Part shown: positions 1-7,640 of the stretch, one piece after another
Position numbering within the stretch: position 1 is the stretch's first letter
How the letters are laid out: each line of letters starts with the position of its first letter
Origin: UBA1801 sp035353395
GTDB lineage: Bacteria > Acidobacteriota > Holophagae > Holophagales > Holophagaceae
Reading direction: 5' to 3'
DNA: 8,277 nucleotides
Assembly (NCBI GenBank): GCA_035353395.1
Contig: DAOPZL010000085.1
Coordinates: 1 to 8,277, forward strand
Position numbers and translations under genes: made by a program
The notes under the pieces: generated by a model
What the model was told of the DNA's origin: nothing
Seen by the model: only the letters and a program-made list of their open reading frames with translations
The model's database searches: none

Positions 1-23
1 CGGACTGGCCTCTCGCCCGCGTT

Positions 24-36
24 GGATATTATTTTC
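24..36. promoter_or_regulatory. Degenerate operator half-palindrome (site 1)
   Basis: GGATATTATTTTC is an imperfect copy of the GGATA-N3-TATCC inverted repeat. Its left half is exact and shares the ten bases TGGATATTAT with the perfect site at 5583-5595. Its centre lies 31 bp from site 2, which matches the spacing of the second pair near 5558/5589. It is probably a weaker, cooperative site for the RpiR-family regulator encoded in this window; the protein assignment is inference. Confidence 0.6.
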
Positions 37-54
37 TTTCCATGCGAATTTGGT

Positions 55-67
55 GGATAGAATATCC
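55..67. promoter_or_regulatory. Perfect operator palindrome (site 2)
   Basis: GGATAGAATATCC is a perfect 5-bp inverted repeat around a 3-bp centre. It lies in AT-rich sequence that contrasts with the GC-rich surroundings, and is 56 bp before the start codon of the SIS-domain gene. The twelve bases GGTGGATAGAAT are identical to those at site 3 (5549-5560). The site contains TAGAAT (58-63), the best -10-like hexamer before the operon, so binding there would be expected to block transcription. No convincing -35 is visible. Confidence 0.68.
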
Positions 68-122
68 TTCCAGGGGCAAGACATGTCCGGAGGCGCGCCT
101 CCGGCTGCCGGAAGGAGACCGC

Positions 123-1181
123 ATGAACCGGTTTGTCGAGGAGAACCACGAGCTGCCTGCCGCCTTGCGCCATCTCGTGCTCTTCTACAGGTCCGCCGAA
201 GGCCGGGAGAGGCTGGCGGCCTGGGCCGGCCTGGCCGGAAGCCGCTCCTCCCTCTGGTTCACGGGCATGGGGACGTCGGAATTCACGTCGGAGGCCGCCG
301 CGGTGAGGTTCGCGGCCAGGGGCTGGAACGCGCGCAGTTTCGACGCGGGCGAACTCTCCCACCAGGAAATCCACAAGATCCCCCAGGGGGTCCTCTGGAT
401 CCTCACCAGCCAGTCGGGGGAGAGCGCGGAGATCCGCAACCTGGTGTCCCTTCCCTGGGTGGTGCCGTACGTGGCCGTCACGAACGACGAAGCGAGCACC
501 CTCGCCGGCCGCGCGGCGCTGACGCTGCCTCTCTGCGCCGGCCGCGAGGACACGATCACCACCAAGACCTACGTGAACAACCTCGCCCTGTTCCGGCTCC
601 TGGAGGCGTCCCTCGGCGGACCCGCGGACCCGGACAGGATGCTGGACGCCCTGGAGGAGGCGGCCGCGGCCATGGAGAGCCTCGACGAGCCGGGGATCGA
701 GGCGGCGGCCGCGCGCCTGATGACGTCCTCCTCCGATCTGCCCGTGCTCGCCTTCGCCGGGCGCGGCGACGCCGTCGCGAGCGCCCGGCAGTGCGGCCTC
801 ACGTTCATGGAGGGGCTCAAGCTGCCGGCCTGCGCCTTCGCGGGGGGCGCCTTCCGGCACGGCCCCTTCGAGTGCGTGGGACCCAAGGTGGGGCTGGTGC
901 TGTTCCGGTCCTCCCGGCGGACCGCCGACCTGGTGGACGGCATGGCCAGGGACGCGGCGACCCACGGAAGCCCTGTGATCGTGATCGACGGCTGCGGGCT
1001 TCCCGCCGTCCCGGGAACCTCCCTGGTCCGCGTTCCCTCCACGCCCCGAAGCGAGTCCTGCGGCCTCTTCCCCATCCTGGCCGCCAGGACCCACAACCAG
1101 CTGCTGCACCTGCTCGCCACCCGCCTCGGGATCGAGACCGGCCATTTCCGCTACGGCGGGAAGGTCACCCGCATCGAGTGA
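123..1181 (+). CDS. SIS-domain sugar-phosphate deaminase/isomerase (NagB-II/AgaS/GlmS-isomerase-like)
   Basis: This 352-residue protein has two tandem SIS (sugar isomerase) domains and resembles the C-terminal isomerase half of GlmS without the glutaminase domain. SIS1 spans about residues 44-165, with TGMGTSEF near 48 and the phosphate-binding SQSGES at 96-101, then TTKTY at 146-150. SIS2 spans about 205-335, with AGRGD at 212, EGLKLP at 230 and FRHGP at 244-248. The C-terminal GGKVTRIE puts Lys347 where GlmS has its catalytic lysine. Family knowledge suggests conversion of an amino-sugar 6-phosphate or a related ketose/aldose phosphate towards fructose-6-phosphate in the cytoplasm. The ATG at 123 is chosen because AAGGAG lies at 112-117; an in-frame ATG at 42 lacks a binding site and would translate through the operator. 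It is the first gene of the transporter operon. Exact substrate unresolved; AgaS-type isomerase is the alternative. Confidence 0.85.
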   Translation: MNRFVEENHELPAALRHLVLFYRSAEGRERLAAWAGLAGSRSSLWFTGMGTSEFTSEAAAVRFAARGWNARSFDAGELSHQEIHKIPQGVLWILTSQSGESAEIRNLVSLPWVVPYVAVTNDEASTLAGRAALTLPLCAGREDTITTKTYVNNLALFRLLEASLGGPADPDRMLDALEEAAAAMESLDEPGIEAAAARLMTSSSDLPVLAFAGRGDAVASARQCGLTFMEGLKLPACAFAGGAFRHGPFECVGPKVGLVLFRSSRRTADLVDGMARDAATHGSPVIVIDGCGLPAVPGTSLVRVPSTPRSESCGLFPILAARTHNQLLHLLATRLGIETGHFRYGGKVTRIE

Positions 1182-1245
1182 GGCCGGACGACGGCCCCCA
1201 CCTCCTGGAAACGACTACGTAGCTCTGCCCCCCACCTCTTCACCA

Positions 1246-1259
1246 TGACCTTCGGGTCG
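1246..1259 (+). other. Small UUCG-tetraloop hairpin just before the binding-protein ribosome binding site
   Basis: GACC-TTCG-GGTC forms a 4-bp stem closed by C-G around a UUCG loop, with an extra U-G pair at 1246/1259. It ends directly at the AAAGGAG ribosome binding site (1260-1266). C(UUCG)G loops are unusually stable. It could mark an mRNA 5' end after processing or keep the ribosome binding site single-stranded. The gap has no T-tract, so it is not a terminator. Chance occurrence is possible with such a short stem. Confidence 0.4.
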
Positions 1260-1274
1260 AAAGGAGTGTCATCC

Positions 1275-2519
1275 ATGCGAAAAGCGGTTCTCCCGGCCCT
1301 CGCCTTCGCCCTCTGCCTCGCGGGAGCAGCCCACGCGGCCCCGACGACCCTGAACATCCTGTCGAGCGACGACTTCGCAGGCTTCCGCAAGAGCGTCACC
1401 GCGGAGTTCGAGGCCGCCAACCCGGGCATCAAGATCAACTTCATGTCCGTGGGCTACGACAGCCTCCACCAGAAGGAAGTGACCGCCCTCGAGGGCGGCA
1501 GCGGCACCTACGACGTCATCGACGTGGACTGCATCTGGACCCCCGAGTACGTCACGAAGGGCTACATCGACAAGGTCGACGACAAGGTCACGGGCGAGAT
1601 GAAGAAGGGCATCGTTCCCGCCGCCCGGGACATCCTCGTCTACAAGGGAAGCTACTACGGCCTGCCGATGTTCAACGACGTCCTGTTCTTCTACTACAAC
1701 GCCGACATCCTCAAGAAGGCCGGCTTCTCCAAGCCCCCGGCGTCCTGGGAGGAGTTCGTGACCATGAGCCAGGCCATCCAGGCTAAGAAGCTCGCGCCCT
1801 ACGGCTCCATCTGGGGCTGGGCCCAGGCCGAAGGCCTCATCTGCTACTACACCGCCATCGTCCACGGCTTCGGGGGCGACCTGGTGGACGCCGCGGGCAA
1901 TCCCAAGGTGGACACGCCGGCGAACGTGAAGGCCCTCACCTTCATGGCGGACACCCTCCGCAAGAGCAAGGTCTCCGATCCGTCCTCCATCACCGCCGAC
2001 GACCGTTCGATGCTCAACGCCTTCTCCCAGGGGAAGGTCCCCTTCGGGATGAACTGGTCCTTCGCGTGGAGCGTGTTCGACGATCCCAAGCAGTCCAACG
2101 TGGTCGGCAAGATCAAGGTCGGCCTCGTCCCGGGCGCCGCCTCGATGAAGGTCCGGAGCGCCACCTGTGCGGGCTCCATGGGACTGGCCATCACGAAGTC
2201 CTCCAAGAACCGCGAGGCGGCCTGGAAGTACATCTCCTTCCTCGCCAGCAAGCCGATCCAGAAGCGGCAGGCCATCGCGGCGGGCGCCCTCCCGATCTGG
2301 ACCTCGCTCTACGAGGACAAGGAGCTGCGGGCCAAGCATCCCGCCCTGGCGGACATGTCGGCCCAGCTGAAGACCGCCTACAATCGTCCGATGGTCGTGT
2401 GGTACAACGAGTTCTCGCAGGTGCTCCAGGTGGAAGTCCAGAACGCCCTGGCCGGGAAGAAGACGCCCCAGCAGGCGCTTTCCGACGCCCAGAAGCACAT
2501 CGCCGAGATGGGGAAATAG
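1275..2519 (+). CDS. ABC transporter sugar-binding protein (family 1)
   Basis: This 414-residue extracytoplasmic solute-binding protein of the MalE/UgpB type (COG1653-like) captures the sugar outside the membrane and delivers it to the two permeases. An N-terminal sec signal is clear: MRK, a hydrophobic stretch from about 4 to 18, then an AHA cleavage site near residue 21. There is no lipobox with a cysteine at the cleavage site, so a periplasmic, soluble form is likely. The mature start, TTLNILSSDDFAGFRKSV, and the region with YDVIDVDCIWTPEYVTKGYI are typical of the family, as is the length. The ATG at 1275 follows AAAGGAG at 1260-1266; an in-frame ATG at 1245 has no binding site and would hide the signal peptide. 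It lies 93 bp after the SIS gene with no visible terminator or operator between, so co-transcription is likely. The ligand cannot be read from the sequence. Confidence 0.93.
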   Translation: MRKAVLPALAFALCLAGAAHAAPTTLNILSSDDFAGFRKSVTAEFEAANPGIKINFMSVGYDSLHQKEVTALEGGSGTYDVIDVDCIWTPEYVTKGYIDKVDDKVTGEMKKGIVPAARDILVYKGSYYGLPMFNDVLFFYYNADILKKAGFSKPPASWEEFVTMSQAIQAKKLAPYGSIWGWAQAEGLICYYTAIVHGFGGDLVDAAGNPKVDTPANVKALTFMADTLRKSKVSDPSSITADDRSMLNAFSQGKVPFGMNWSFAWSVFDDPKQSNVVGKIKVGLVPGAASMKVRSATCAGSMGLAITKSSKNREAAWKYISFLASKPIQKRQAIAAGALPIWTSLYEDKELRAKHPALADMSAQLKTAYNRPMVVWYNEFSQVLQVEVQNALAGKKTPQQALSDAQKHIAEMGK

Positions 2520-2531
2520 GAACGGAACGAC

Positions 2532-2557
2532 CGCGCGGGGCCTCCGGGCCCCGCGTG
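2532..2557 (+). promoter_or_regulatory. Strong intercistronic hairpin A between binding protein and permease
   Basis: Nine perfect G-C pairs (CGCGGGGCC at 2534-2542 with GGCCCCGCG at 2547-2555) close a TCCG loop. A G-U and a C-G pair extend the stem to 2532/2557. No T-tract follows, so this is not a standard intrinsic terminator. Stem-loops after the binding-protein gene are known in ABC operons such as malEFG, where they protect the upstream mRNA and lower permease expression. That role is the likely one here. It leaves the permease ribosome binding site free. Confidence 0.75.
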
Positions 2558-2565
2558 CCCGGAGG
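2541..2565 (+). promoter_or_regulatory. Alternative hairpin B hiding the permease ribosome binding site
   Basis: CCTCCGGGC (2541-2549) is the exact reverse complement of GCCCGGAGG (2557-2565), which includes the GGAGG ribosome binding site of the first permease. The 9-bp stem has a 7-base loop. It uses bases that are also needed by hairpin A, so the two folds exclude each other. A leaves the ribosome binding site open; B closes it. Whether the cell uses this as a switch is inference. Hairpin A forms first during transcription and should usually win. Confidence 0.5.
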
Positions 2566-2574
2566 ACACGCAGC

Positions 2575-3471
2575 ATGCCAAGCACGGCGGGACGATTGCG
2601 CGCGAAGCCCCTGGCGGCGAGGCTGCAGCCGTTCCTCTACATCCTCCCGGCCCTGGTCGTCGTCTTCTCCGTCATCATCTTCCCCCTGCTCTACGCGTTC
2701 TTCATCAGTCTCTACAAGGTGGTGGGCCCGTCGCAGACCTTCGTGGGGCTGGCCAACTACACGAACATCCTCCACAGCGACTTCTTCTGGGCGGCCACGG
2801 GCCGGACGTTCTACTTCACCGTCGTCTCGGTCGCGCTGGAGTTCCTGCTCGGTCTGGGGATCGCCCTGCTCCTGAACCAGGACTTCCCCGGGCGCGGCCT
2901 CATGCGGGGCCTCCTGATCCTGCCCTGGGCCCTGCCCACGGTGGTGAACGGCGTGCTGTGGGCCTGGATCTTCGACGCGAACTACGGCGCCCTGAACGGG
3001 CTGCTCAGGCAGCTGGGCTGGATCAAGGAATATGTCATCTGGCTCGGAAGCCCCGCCATGGCCATGAACAGCGTGATCGTCGCCGACGTCTGGAAGAACT
3101 TCCCGATGATCGCGCTGCTGCTCCTCGCGGGACTCCAGACCATCCCGGACGTGCTCTACGAGGCCGCGGAGATCGACGGCGCCTCGCGGTGGCGCCGCTT
3201 CCTCGCCATCACGCTGCCCGCCCTCAAGCCGGCCATGCTGGTGGCCCTGGTCCTGAGGACCATGGAGGCCTTCAAGGTCTTCGACATCATCTACATCATG
3301 ACGAAGGGCGGGCCTGCGGACGGCACCCAGGTGATCTCCTACTACACCTACGTGACGACCTTCCAGTACACCAAGTTCGGCTACGGGGCCGCGCTGTCCT
3401 ACCTCGTCGCGCTGGTGATCTTCCTCATGGCCCTCGTCTACTTCAAGGTCCTCGGGACCCAGGAAGACTAG
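2575..3471 (+). CDS. ABC sugar transporter permease, MalF/UgpA type
   Basis: This 298-residue integral membrane protein is the first of two permease subunits that form the channel. Hydrophobic segments suggest six membrane helices near residues 20-45, 78-101, 112-133, 163-186, 217-240 and 270-292. The cytoplasmic EAA loop that docks with the ATPase is clear: EAAEIDGASRWRRF begins at residue 196 and is followed by ITLPALKPAM. WALPTVVNGVLWAWIF before it is typical of sugar permeases. It starts at an ATG with GGAGG 9 bases upstream. The gene is 55 bp after the binding-protein stop and its stop is 2 bp before the next gene. It lacks the long N-terminal extension of true MalF proteins, like UgpA and related sugar permeases. 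It should pair with the downstream permease and the reverse-strand ATPase. Confidence 0.94.
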   Translation: MPSTAGRLRAKPLAARLQPFLYILPALVVVFSVIIFPLLYAFFISLYKVVGPSQTFVGLANYTNILHSDFFWAATGRTFYFTVVSVALEFLLGLGIALLLNQDFPGRGLMRGLLILPWALPTVVNGVLWAWIFDANYGALNGLLRQLGWIKEYVIWLGSPAMAMNSVIVADVWKNFPMIALLLLAGLQTIPDVLYEAAEIDGASRWRRFLAITLPALKPAMLVALVLRTMEAFKVFDIIYIMTKGGPADGTQVISYYTYVTTFQYTKFGYGAALSYLVALVIFLMALVYFKVLGTQED

Positions 3472-3473
3472 CG

Positions 3474-4349
3474 ATGAAGAAGCCCCATTCCCGGCCCAGA
3501 ACCCAGACGGTCATCTACGTGGGCATCGCCCTGCTGGTGGCCGTCTTCATCCTGGCCCCGTTCTACTGGCTCCTGGTCTCGTCGATCTCCGAGAAGTCCG
3601 AGCTGCTGGCCATTCCCATGCGCTGGTTCCCGGAACGTCCGTCCCTGGCCAACTACAGGACCCTCTTCTCGGACGAAGGGGTCATGTCGATCAGCGGCGG
3701 GGAGATCCCGCCCTTCAAGCTGGCCCTCAGGAACTCCTTCGTGGTCTGCGCCTCGGTGAACGTGCTCTGCCTCGCGGTGGGGGGCGTCGCCGCCTACGCC
3801 TTCAGCCGGATGCGGTTCTGGCTCAAGAAGCAGCTCCTCCTGACGATCATCGCGGTCCGGATGCTCCCCGAGATCTCCCTCGTCGTGCCGCTCTACATGA
3901 TCATGCGGCGCTTCCACCTCCTCGACACGCCGTACGTCCTCATCATCGTCTACTCCTCCTTCATCCTGCCCTTCACGATCTGGATGCTGAAGTCCTACTT
4001 CGAGAGCATCCCGGTGGAGCTCGAGGAGGCCGCCGTCATCGACGGCTGCAGCCGGATGGGCGTCCTGGTTCGGATCATCCTGCCCCTCGCCGTGCCGGGC
4101 ATCATCACCACCGCCATCTTCACCCTGCTCACCGCCTGGGACGAGTTCCTCTTCGCCCTGATCATGACCTCGACCTACGCGGCCAAGACCATCCCCGTCT
4201 CCATCTCGGAGTTCACCACCCGCCACCTCGTGGACTACGGGCTCATGACGACCGGCGGCGTGATCGCGGCGATCCCGCCCGTCGTGCTGGCGATCCTGCT
4301 CCAGAAGTACATCATCCGGGGCCTGACCGAAGGCGGCGTCAAGGGATAG
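3474..4349 (+). CDS. ABC sugar transporter permease, MalG/UgpE type
   Basis: This 291-residue second permease subunit has an N-terminal membrane helix near residues 12-36 and further hydrophobic segments near 86-110, 121-144, 154-172, 205-230 and 260-280. The EAA docking motif, EEAAVIDGCSRMGVLVRIILP, begins at residue 184. The FYWLLVSSIS stretch after the first helix is characteristic of MalG-family subunits. The start ATG follows the first permease stop by two bases, and its AGGAAG ribosome binding site (3461-3466) lies inside the end of that gene, so the two are probably translationally coupled. It is the last gene of the forward operon and ends 33 bp from the convergent ATPase gene. Confidence 0.94.
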   Translation: MKKPHSRPRTQTVIYVGIALLVAVFILAPFYWLLVSSISEKSELLAIPMRWFPERPSLANYRTLFSDEGVMSISGGEIPPFKLALRNSFVVCASVNVLCLAVGGVAAYAFSRMRFWLKKQLLLTIIAVRMLPEISLVVPLYMIMRRFHLLDTPYVLIIVYSSFILPFTIWMLKSYFESIPVELEEAAVIDGCSRMGVLVRIILPLAVPGIITTAIFTLLTAWDEFLFALIMTSTYAAKTIPVSISEFTTRHLVDYGLMTTGGVIAAIPPVVLAILLQKYIIRGLTEGGVKG

Positions 4350-4361
4350 CGGGATCCCCGC
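4349..4361. terminator. Weak hairpin in the convergent gap
   Basis: GCGGG-ATC-CCCGC forms a 5-bp stem that overlaps the last base of the second permease stop. A pyrimidine-rich run (CTCCCTCTTCC) follows on the forward strand, but there is no run of T on either strand. It may help to separate the two converging transcription units; it could also be a chance structure in GC-rich DNA. Confidence 0.3.
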
Positions 4362-4382
4362 CTCCCTCTTCCTGGTCCGGGT

Positions 4383-5504
<1,122 letters not shown>

Positions 5505-5551
5505 GGCATCCTTCCTGGTTTGATCTTGAAATGTGGAGGGGCCCGGGAGGT

Positions 5552-5564
5552 GGATAGAATTCCC
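5552..5564. promoter_or_regulatory. Degenerate operator (site 3)
   Basis: GGATAGAATTCCC matches the perfect site GGATAGAATATCC in 11 of 13 positions, and the bases GGTGGATAGAAT are identical to site 2. Its centre is 31 bp from site 4. It lies 48 bp from the ATPase start, between ATPase and regulator. It is likely a weaker partner site of the same repressor. Confidence 0.6.
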
Positions 5565-5582
5565 TCGAACCATTCCCGGAGT

Positions 5583-5595
5583 GGATATTATATCC
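5583..5595. promoter_or_regulatory. Perfect operator palindrome (site 4), overlapping a consensus -10
   Basis: GGATATTATATCC is a perfect 5-bp inverted repeat around TTA. Read on the reverse strand it contains TATAAT (complement of 5587-5592), a perfect -10 hexamer pointing to the ATPase; on the forward strand it contains TATTAT (5586-5591) pointing to the regulator. No good -35 is seen for either. Its location between divergent genes makes it a likely site of autoregulation and of ATPase control by the RpiR-family protein. Confidence 0.7.
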
Positions 5596-5704
5596 AGAGA
5601 CGGCGCCCGGCCTGGGCCGTTTCGTGGGGTGGATCGATGAATATTCACGTGTCCATCCCTTCGTCCCGACCTGCGTTGCTTATGGCTCCCGCCGCGAGGT
5701 TCCC

Positions 5705-6517
5705 ATGAACGTGCAAGAAACCATCCGGGCGCGGATGAACGAGTTCACGGCGGCCGAGGCGGCCTTCGCGGAGTATGTCCTCCTGCACGGGGACCTCATC
5801 TTCAAGTCCATCACCCTGGTCACGGAGGAAAGCGGGATCAGCTACGGGACGGTGATCCGCTTCTGCCAGAAACTGGGCTTCTCCGGCTTCCAGGACTTCA
5901 AGATCCACCTGGCGGTGGAATCGGGCCGGGGCTCCGCGGAGGGGGGAGACTCCGAGCCCGGCTGGCTGGAGCGGCGCAGCAAGATCGCCGCCCAGCAGAT
6001 CGCCGCCACCGCGCGCTCCATCGGCGAGGCCGACCTGAAGGCCGTCACCCAGGCCCTCGCCAAGGCCCGCTTCATCCTGATCGTCGGGGTGGCCGGCTCC
6101 TTCCCCGTGGCGGTGGAGCTGGCCTACCGCATGGACCGGCTGGGCCTGCTGGCCAGGGCCGAATGCGATACGCACGTCCAGGCGATCCGCGCCTCCCTGC
6201 TGGGCCCCGAGGACATGCTCTTCGCGATCTCGAATTCCGGCAGCACCAAGGAGATCCTCGATTGCGCCCGGCTGGCCCGCGGCCGGGGCGCCCGGGTCGT
6301 GGCCCTCACGAACTTCGCCAAGTCCCCCCTCACGGAGGAGTCCGATTTCGTCCTGACCACCGCGGTCTGGGAAGGGGTCCTCCAGGCGGAGCTGGGCACG
6401 AAGCTCCCGTGCTTCTTCGTGGTGGAGCTGCTCGCGTCCCTGCTGCTCGGGACCATGCCGGGAGCGGAGCAGAACCTGCGCCTGAGCTCGGACAGCGTCG
6501 CCTCGAGGCTCCTCTGA
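5705..6517 (+). CDS. RpiR/MurR-family transcriptional regulator with SIS domain
   Basis: This 270-residue regulator has an N-terminal RpiR-type helix-turn-helix (about residues 5-75; SITLVTEESGISYGTVIRFC and LGFSGFQDFK are typical) and a C-terminal SIS sugar-phosphate-binding domain (about 118-245) with SNSGSTKE at 176-183. Family members usually repress or activate sugar-catabolic genes in response to a phosphosugar. The start at 5705 has a modest GAGG at 5696-5699; a longer in-frame reading from 5624 would place translation in the leader with no binding site. The stop is 28 bp before the ROK kinase start. It is divergent from the ATPase and has a pair of palindromes in its own leader, so it likely controls itself, the ATPase and, through the matching pair at 24-67, the transporter operon. 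Its effector is unknown, likely the phosphorylated sugar made by the kinase. Confidence 0.92.
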   Translation: MNVQETIRARMNEFTAAEAAFAEYVLLHGDLIFKSITLVTEESGISYGTVIRFCQKLGFSGFQDFKIHLAVESGRGSAEGGDSEPGWLERRSKIAAQQIAATARSIGEADLKAVTQALAKARFILIVGVAGSFPVAVELAYRMDRLGLLARAECDTHVQAIRASLLGPEDMLFAISNSGSTKEILDCARLARGRGARVVALTNFAKSPLTEESDFVLTTAVWEGVLQAELGTKLPCFFVVELLASLLLGTMPGAEQNLRLSSDSVASRLL

Positions 6518-6545
6518 TGGGCGCGGCGGGCACGGAGGAGGCAGG

Positions 6546-7499
6546 ATGATCGGCGCCATCGACATCGGGGGGACCAAGATCGCCGTGGCGGCCGTCGCCC
6601 GGGAAGGGCGCGTCCTCTGCAGCGAGGCCTGTCCCACGGAGCCGGAGCGCGGGTTCGACGACGCCTTCCGGCGCATGGCCGACATGCTGGGGCGCTGCAT
6701 CGGCCGCTCCGGGGAGCCCCTGGAGGGGATCGGCGTCGGCTGCACGGGACCCGTGGACCCCCTGGGGGGCAGGGTGGGGGAGGTGCCCTTCCTTCCCGGC
6801 TGGGAGGGGGGAGAGCTGGCCGGACGGCTCTCGGACGCCTTCCAGGTGGAGGCGGCCCTCGAGAACGACGCGGACGCCCATGCCCTGGCGGAGTATGCCT
6901 GGGGCGCCGGCCGCGGCTCGCGGCGCTTCGTCATGGTGACGGTGGGGACGGGCATCGGCGGCGCGATGATCCTCGACGGGGAACTCTACCGGGGCGCGGA
7001 CGGGATCCATCCCGAGTTCGGCCACCACGTCATCGATCCCGCCGGCCCCGTCTGCCCCTGCGGCGTCCGCGGCTGCTGGGAGAGCCTGGCCAGCGGCCCC
7101 GCGCTGGCGGCGGGATTCCTGGCCCGCAACCCGGACCGCCCGCCCCTGACCGCCAAGGCCATCTGCGAGGCCGCGGACGCGGGCGACCCGGCGGCCCGGG
7201 AGGCGGTCGACGCGGCGGCCGACTATCTCGGCCTCGGACTGGCCAACCTGGTCAACATCTTCGCCCCGGACCGGATCGTCCTGGGCGGGGGCCTCATGCG
7301 CAGCGGGCACCTCTTCTGGGATCGCGCCCGGGCCGTGCTCGAGTCCCATGTCCGCCTCGTCCCCCCTGGGACGACGCACCTGGTCCACGCCGGCCTCGGC
7401 GGGGACGCGGGGCTCTGCGGGGCCGCCTGCGTCTGGCTGCACCGGACCGGGGCGAACCAGCCCGCGACGACGGCGGCGCGGGCGATCCGACGTCGTTGA
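6546..7499 (+). CDS. ROK-family sugar kinase
   Basis: This 317-residue kinase phosphorylates a hexose or amino sugar with ATP in the cytoplasm. The phosphate-binding DIGGTK is at residues 6-11. The likely catalytic Asp108 is in ENDADAHALAEYAWG. The second phosphate motif GTGIGGA is at 134-140. Sugar- and zinc-site residues include HPEFGH at 155-160 and the CPCGVRGCWE zinc cluster at 170-179 (Cys170, Cys172, Cys177, with His160). The C-terminal IVLGGGLM at 244-251 is a usual adenosine-site feature. All ROK residues are intact, and the length is normal. A strong GGAGGAG (6534-6540) gives the start. The gene lies 28 bp after the regulator and is probably in its operon. Glucokinase, glucosamine, N-acetylglucosamine or N-acetylmannosamine kinase are all possible; the context with a SIS deaminase favours an amino sugar, by inference. 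Confidence 0.92.
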   Translation: MIGAIDIGGTKIAVAAVAREGRVLCSEACPTEPERGFDDAFRRMADMLGRCIGRSGEPLEGIGVGCTGPVDPLGGRVGEVPFLPGWEGGELAGRLSDAFQVEAALENDADAHALAEYAWGAGRGSRRFVMVTVGTGIGGAMILDGELYRGADGIHPEFGHHVIDPAGPVCPCGVRGCWESLASGPALAAGFLARNPDRPPLTAKAICEAADAGDPAAREAVDAAADYLGLGLANLVNIFAPDRIVLGGGLMRSGHLFWDRARAVLESHVRLVPPGTTHLVHAGLGGDAGLCGAACVWLHRTGANQPATTAARAIRRR

Positions 7500-7505
7500 T
7501 CGAGC

Positions 7506-7511
7506 TATACT
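7506..7511 (+). promoter_or_regulatory. Candidate -10 hexamer (TATACT)
   Basis: TATACT lies just after the ROK kinase stop in otherwise GC-rich DNA. A start about 7 bases downstream would begin the transcript at the first strand of the leader helix (7522). No recognisable -35 is found 16-18 bp upstream, so this is weak by itself; the fit with the leader structure is the main support. Confidence 0.35.
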
Positions 7512-7521
7512 GGTCCTGCTG

Positions 7522-7578
7522 GGAGCCTGCCCGCTTCCCCATGGCCGGAAGCGTGCGCGACAAGGGCTCCGCAAAGCC
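7522..7578 (+). ncRNA. Candidate structured leader, 5' part, of the small-protein gene
   Basis: GGAGCC (7522-7527) pairs with GGCTCC (7565-7570) and encloses a 7-bp hairpin, CGCTTCC (7532-7538) with GGAAGCG (7547-7553), around an 8-base loop; GC/GC pairs (7529-7530 with 7555-7556) extend it past a mismatch. GGCT of the closing helix could instead pair with AGCC (7575-7578), giving a second, exclusive fold. CGCAAAGCCACG (7570-7581) recalls, from memory, a conserved core segment of c-di-GMP-I (GEMM) riboswitches, but the remaining GEMM features, such as the GNRA loop, are absent. A riboswitch is not claimed. Confidence 0.4.
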
Positions 7579-7593
7579 ACGACCCTGGACCGA

Positions 7594-7624
7594 CCGGCAT
7601 TGCCCGGCCGGCCGGGCGTGCCGG
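7594..7624 (+). promoter_or_regulatory. Strong hairpin before the small-protein ribosome binding site
   Basis: CCGGCA (7594-7599) pairs with TGCCGG (7619-7624), a U-G pair follows, and after one bulged base GCCCGG (7602-7607) pairs with CCGGGC (7612-7617) around a CCGG loop. That is about 13 pairs. It ends 5 bases before AGGAG (7630-7634) and has no T-tract, so it is more likely a translation- or stability-related element than a terminator. It may instead be part of the 3' end of the kinase message. Confidence 0.55.
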
Positions 7625-7640
7625 GCCGCAGGAGATCCGC

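Noticed and set aside
42..122. An upstream in-frame ATG that would add 27 residues to the SIS protein.
   Set aside because: It has no ribosome binding site, overlaps the operators, and the ATG at 123 has a good AAGGAG.
1195..1238. Repeated CCCCCACCTC at 1195-1204 and 1229-1238.
   Set aside because: Ten bases of simple pyrimidine-rich sequence can recur by chance here, and no role is apparent.
2532..2557. Intrinsic terminator after the binding-protein gene.
   Set aside because: The stem is strong but there is no T-tract, and the downstream permeases are needed with the binding protein.
1269..2585. A 438-residue reverse reading frame across the binding-protein gene.
   Set aside because: It is an antisense shadow in GC-rich DNA, rich in Arg, Gly and Asp repeats without domains, and opposes a gene with clear family motifs.
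5505..5648. An in-frame 48-residue N-terminal extension of the ATPase.
   Set aside because: It crosses both operator sites and has no binding site; ATG at 5504 follows AGGAAGGA and matches the family start.
5624..5704. An in-frame N-terminal extension of the RpiR regulator.
   Set aside because: The extra residues do not resemble the family start, and the ATG at 5705 gives the usual length.
7570..7581. Possible c-di-GMP-I (GEMM) riboswitch from the CGCAAAGCCACG segment.
   Set aside because: Only this segment resembles the family; the GNRA-capped hairpin and receptor parts are not seen, so I do not call it a riboswitch without a covariance search.
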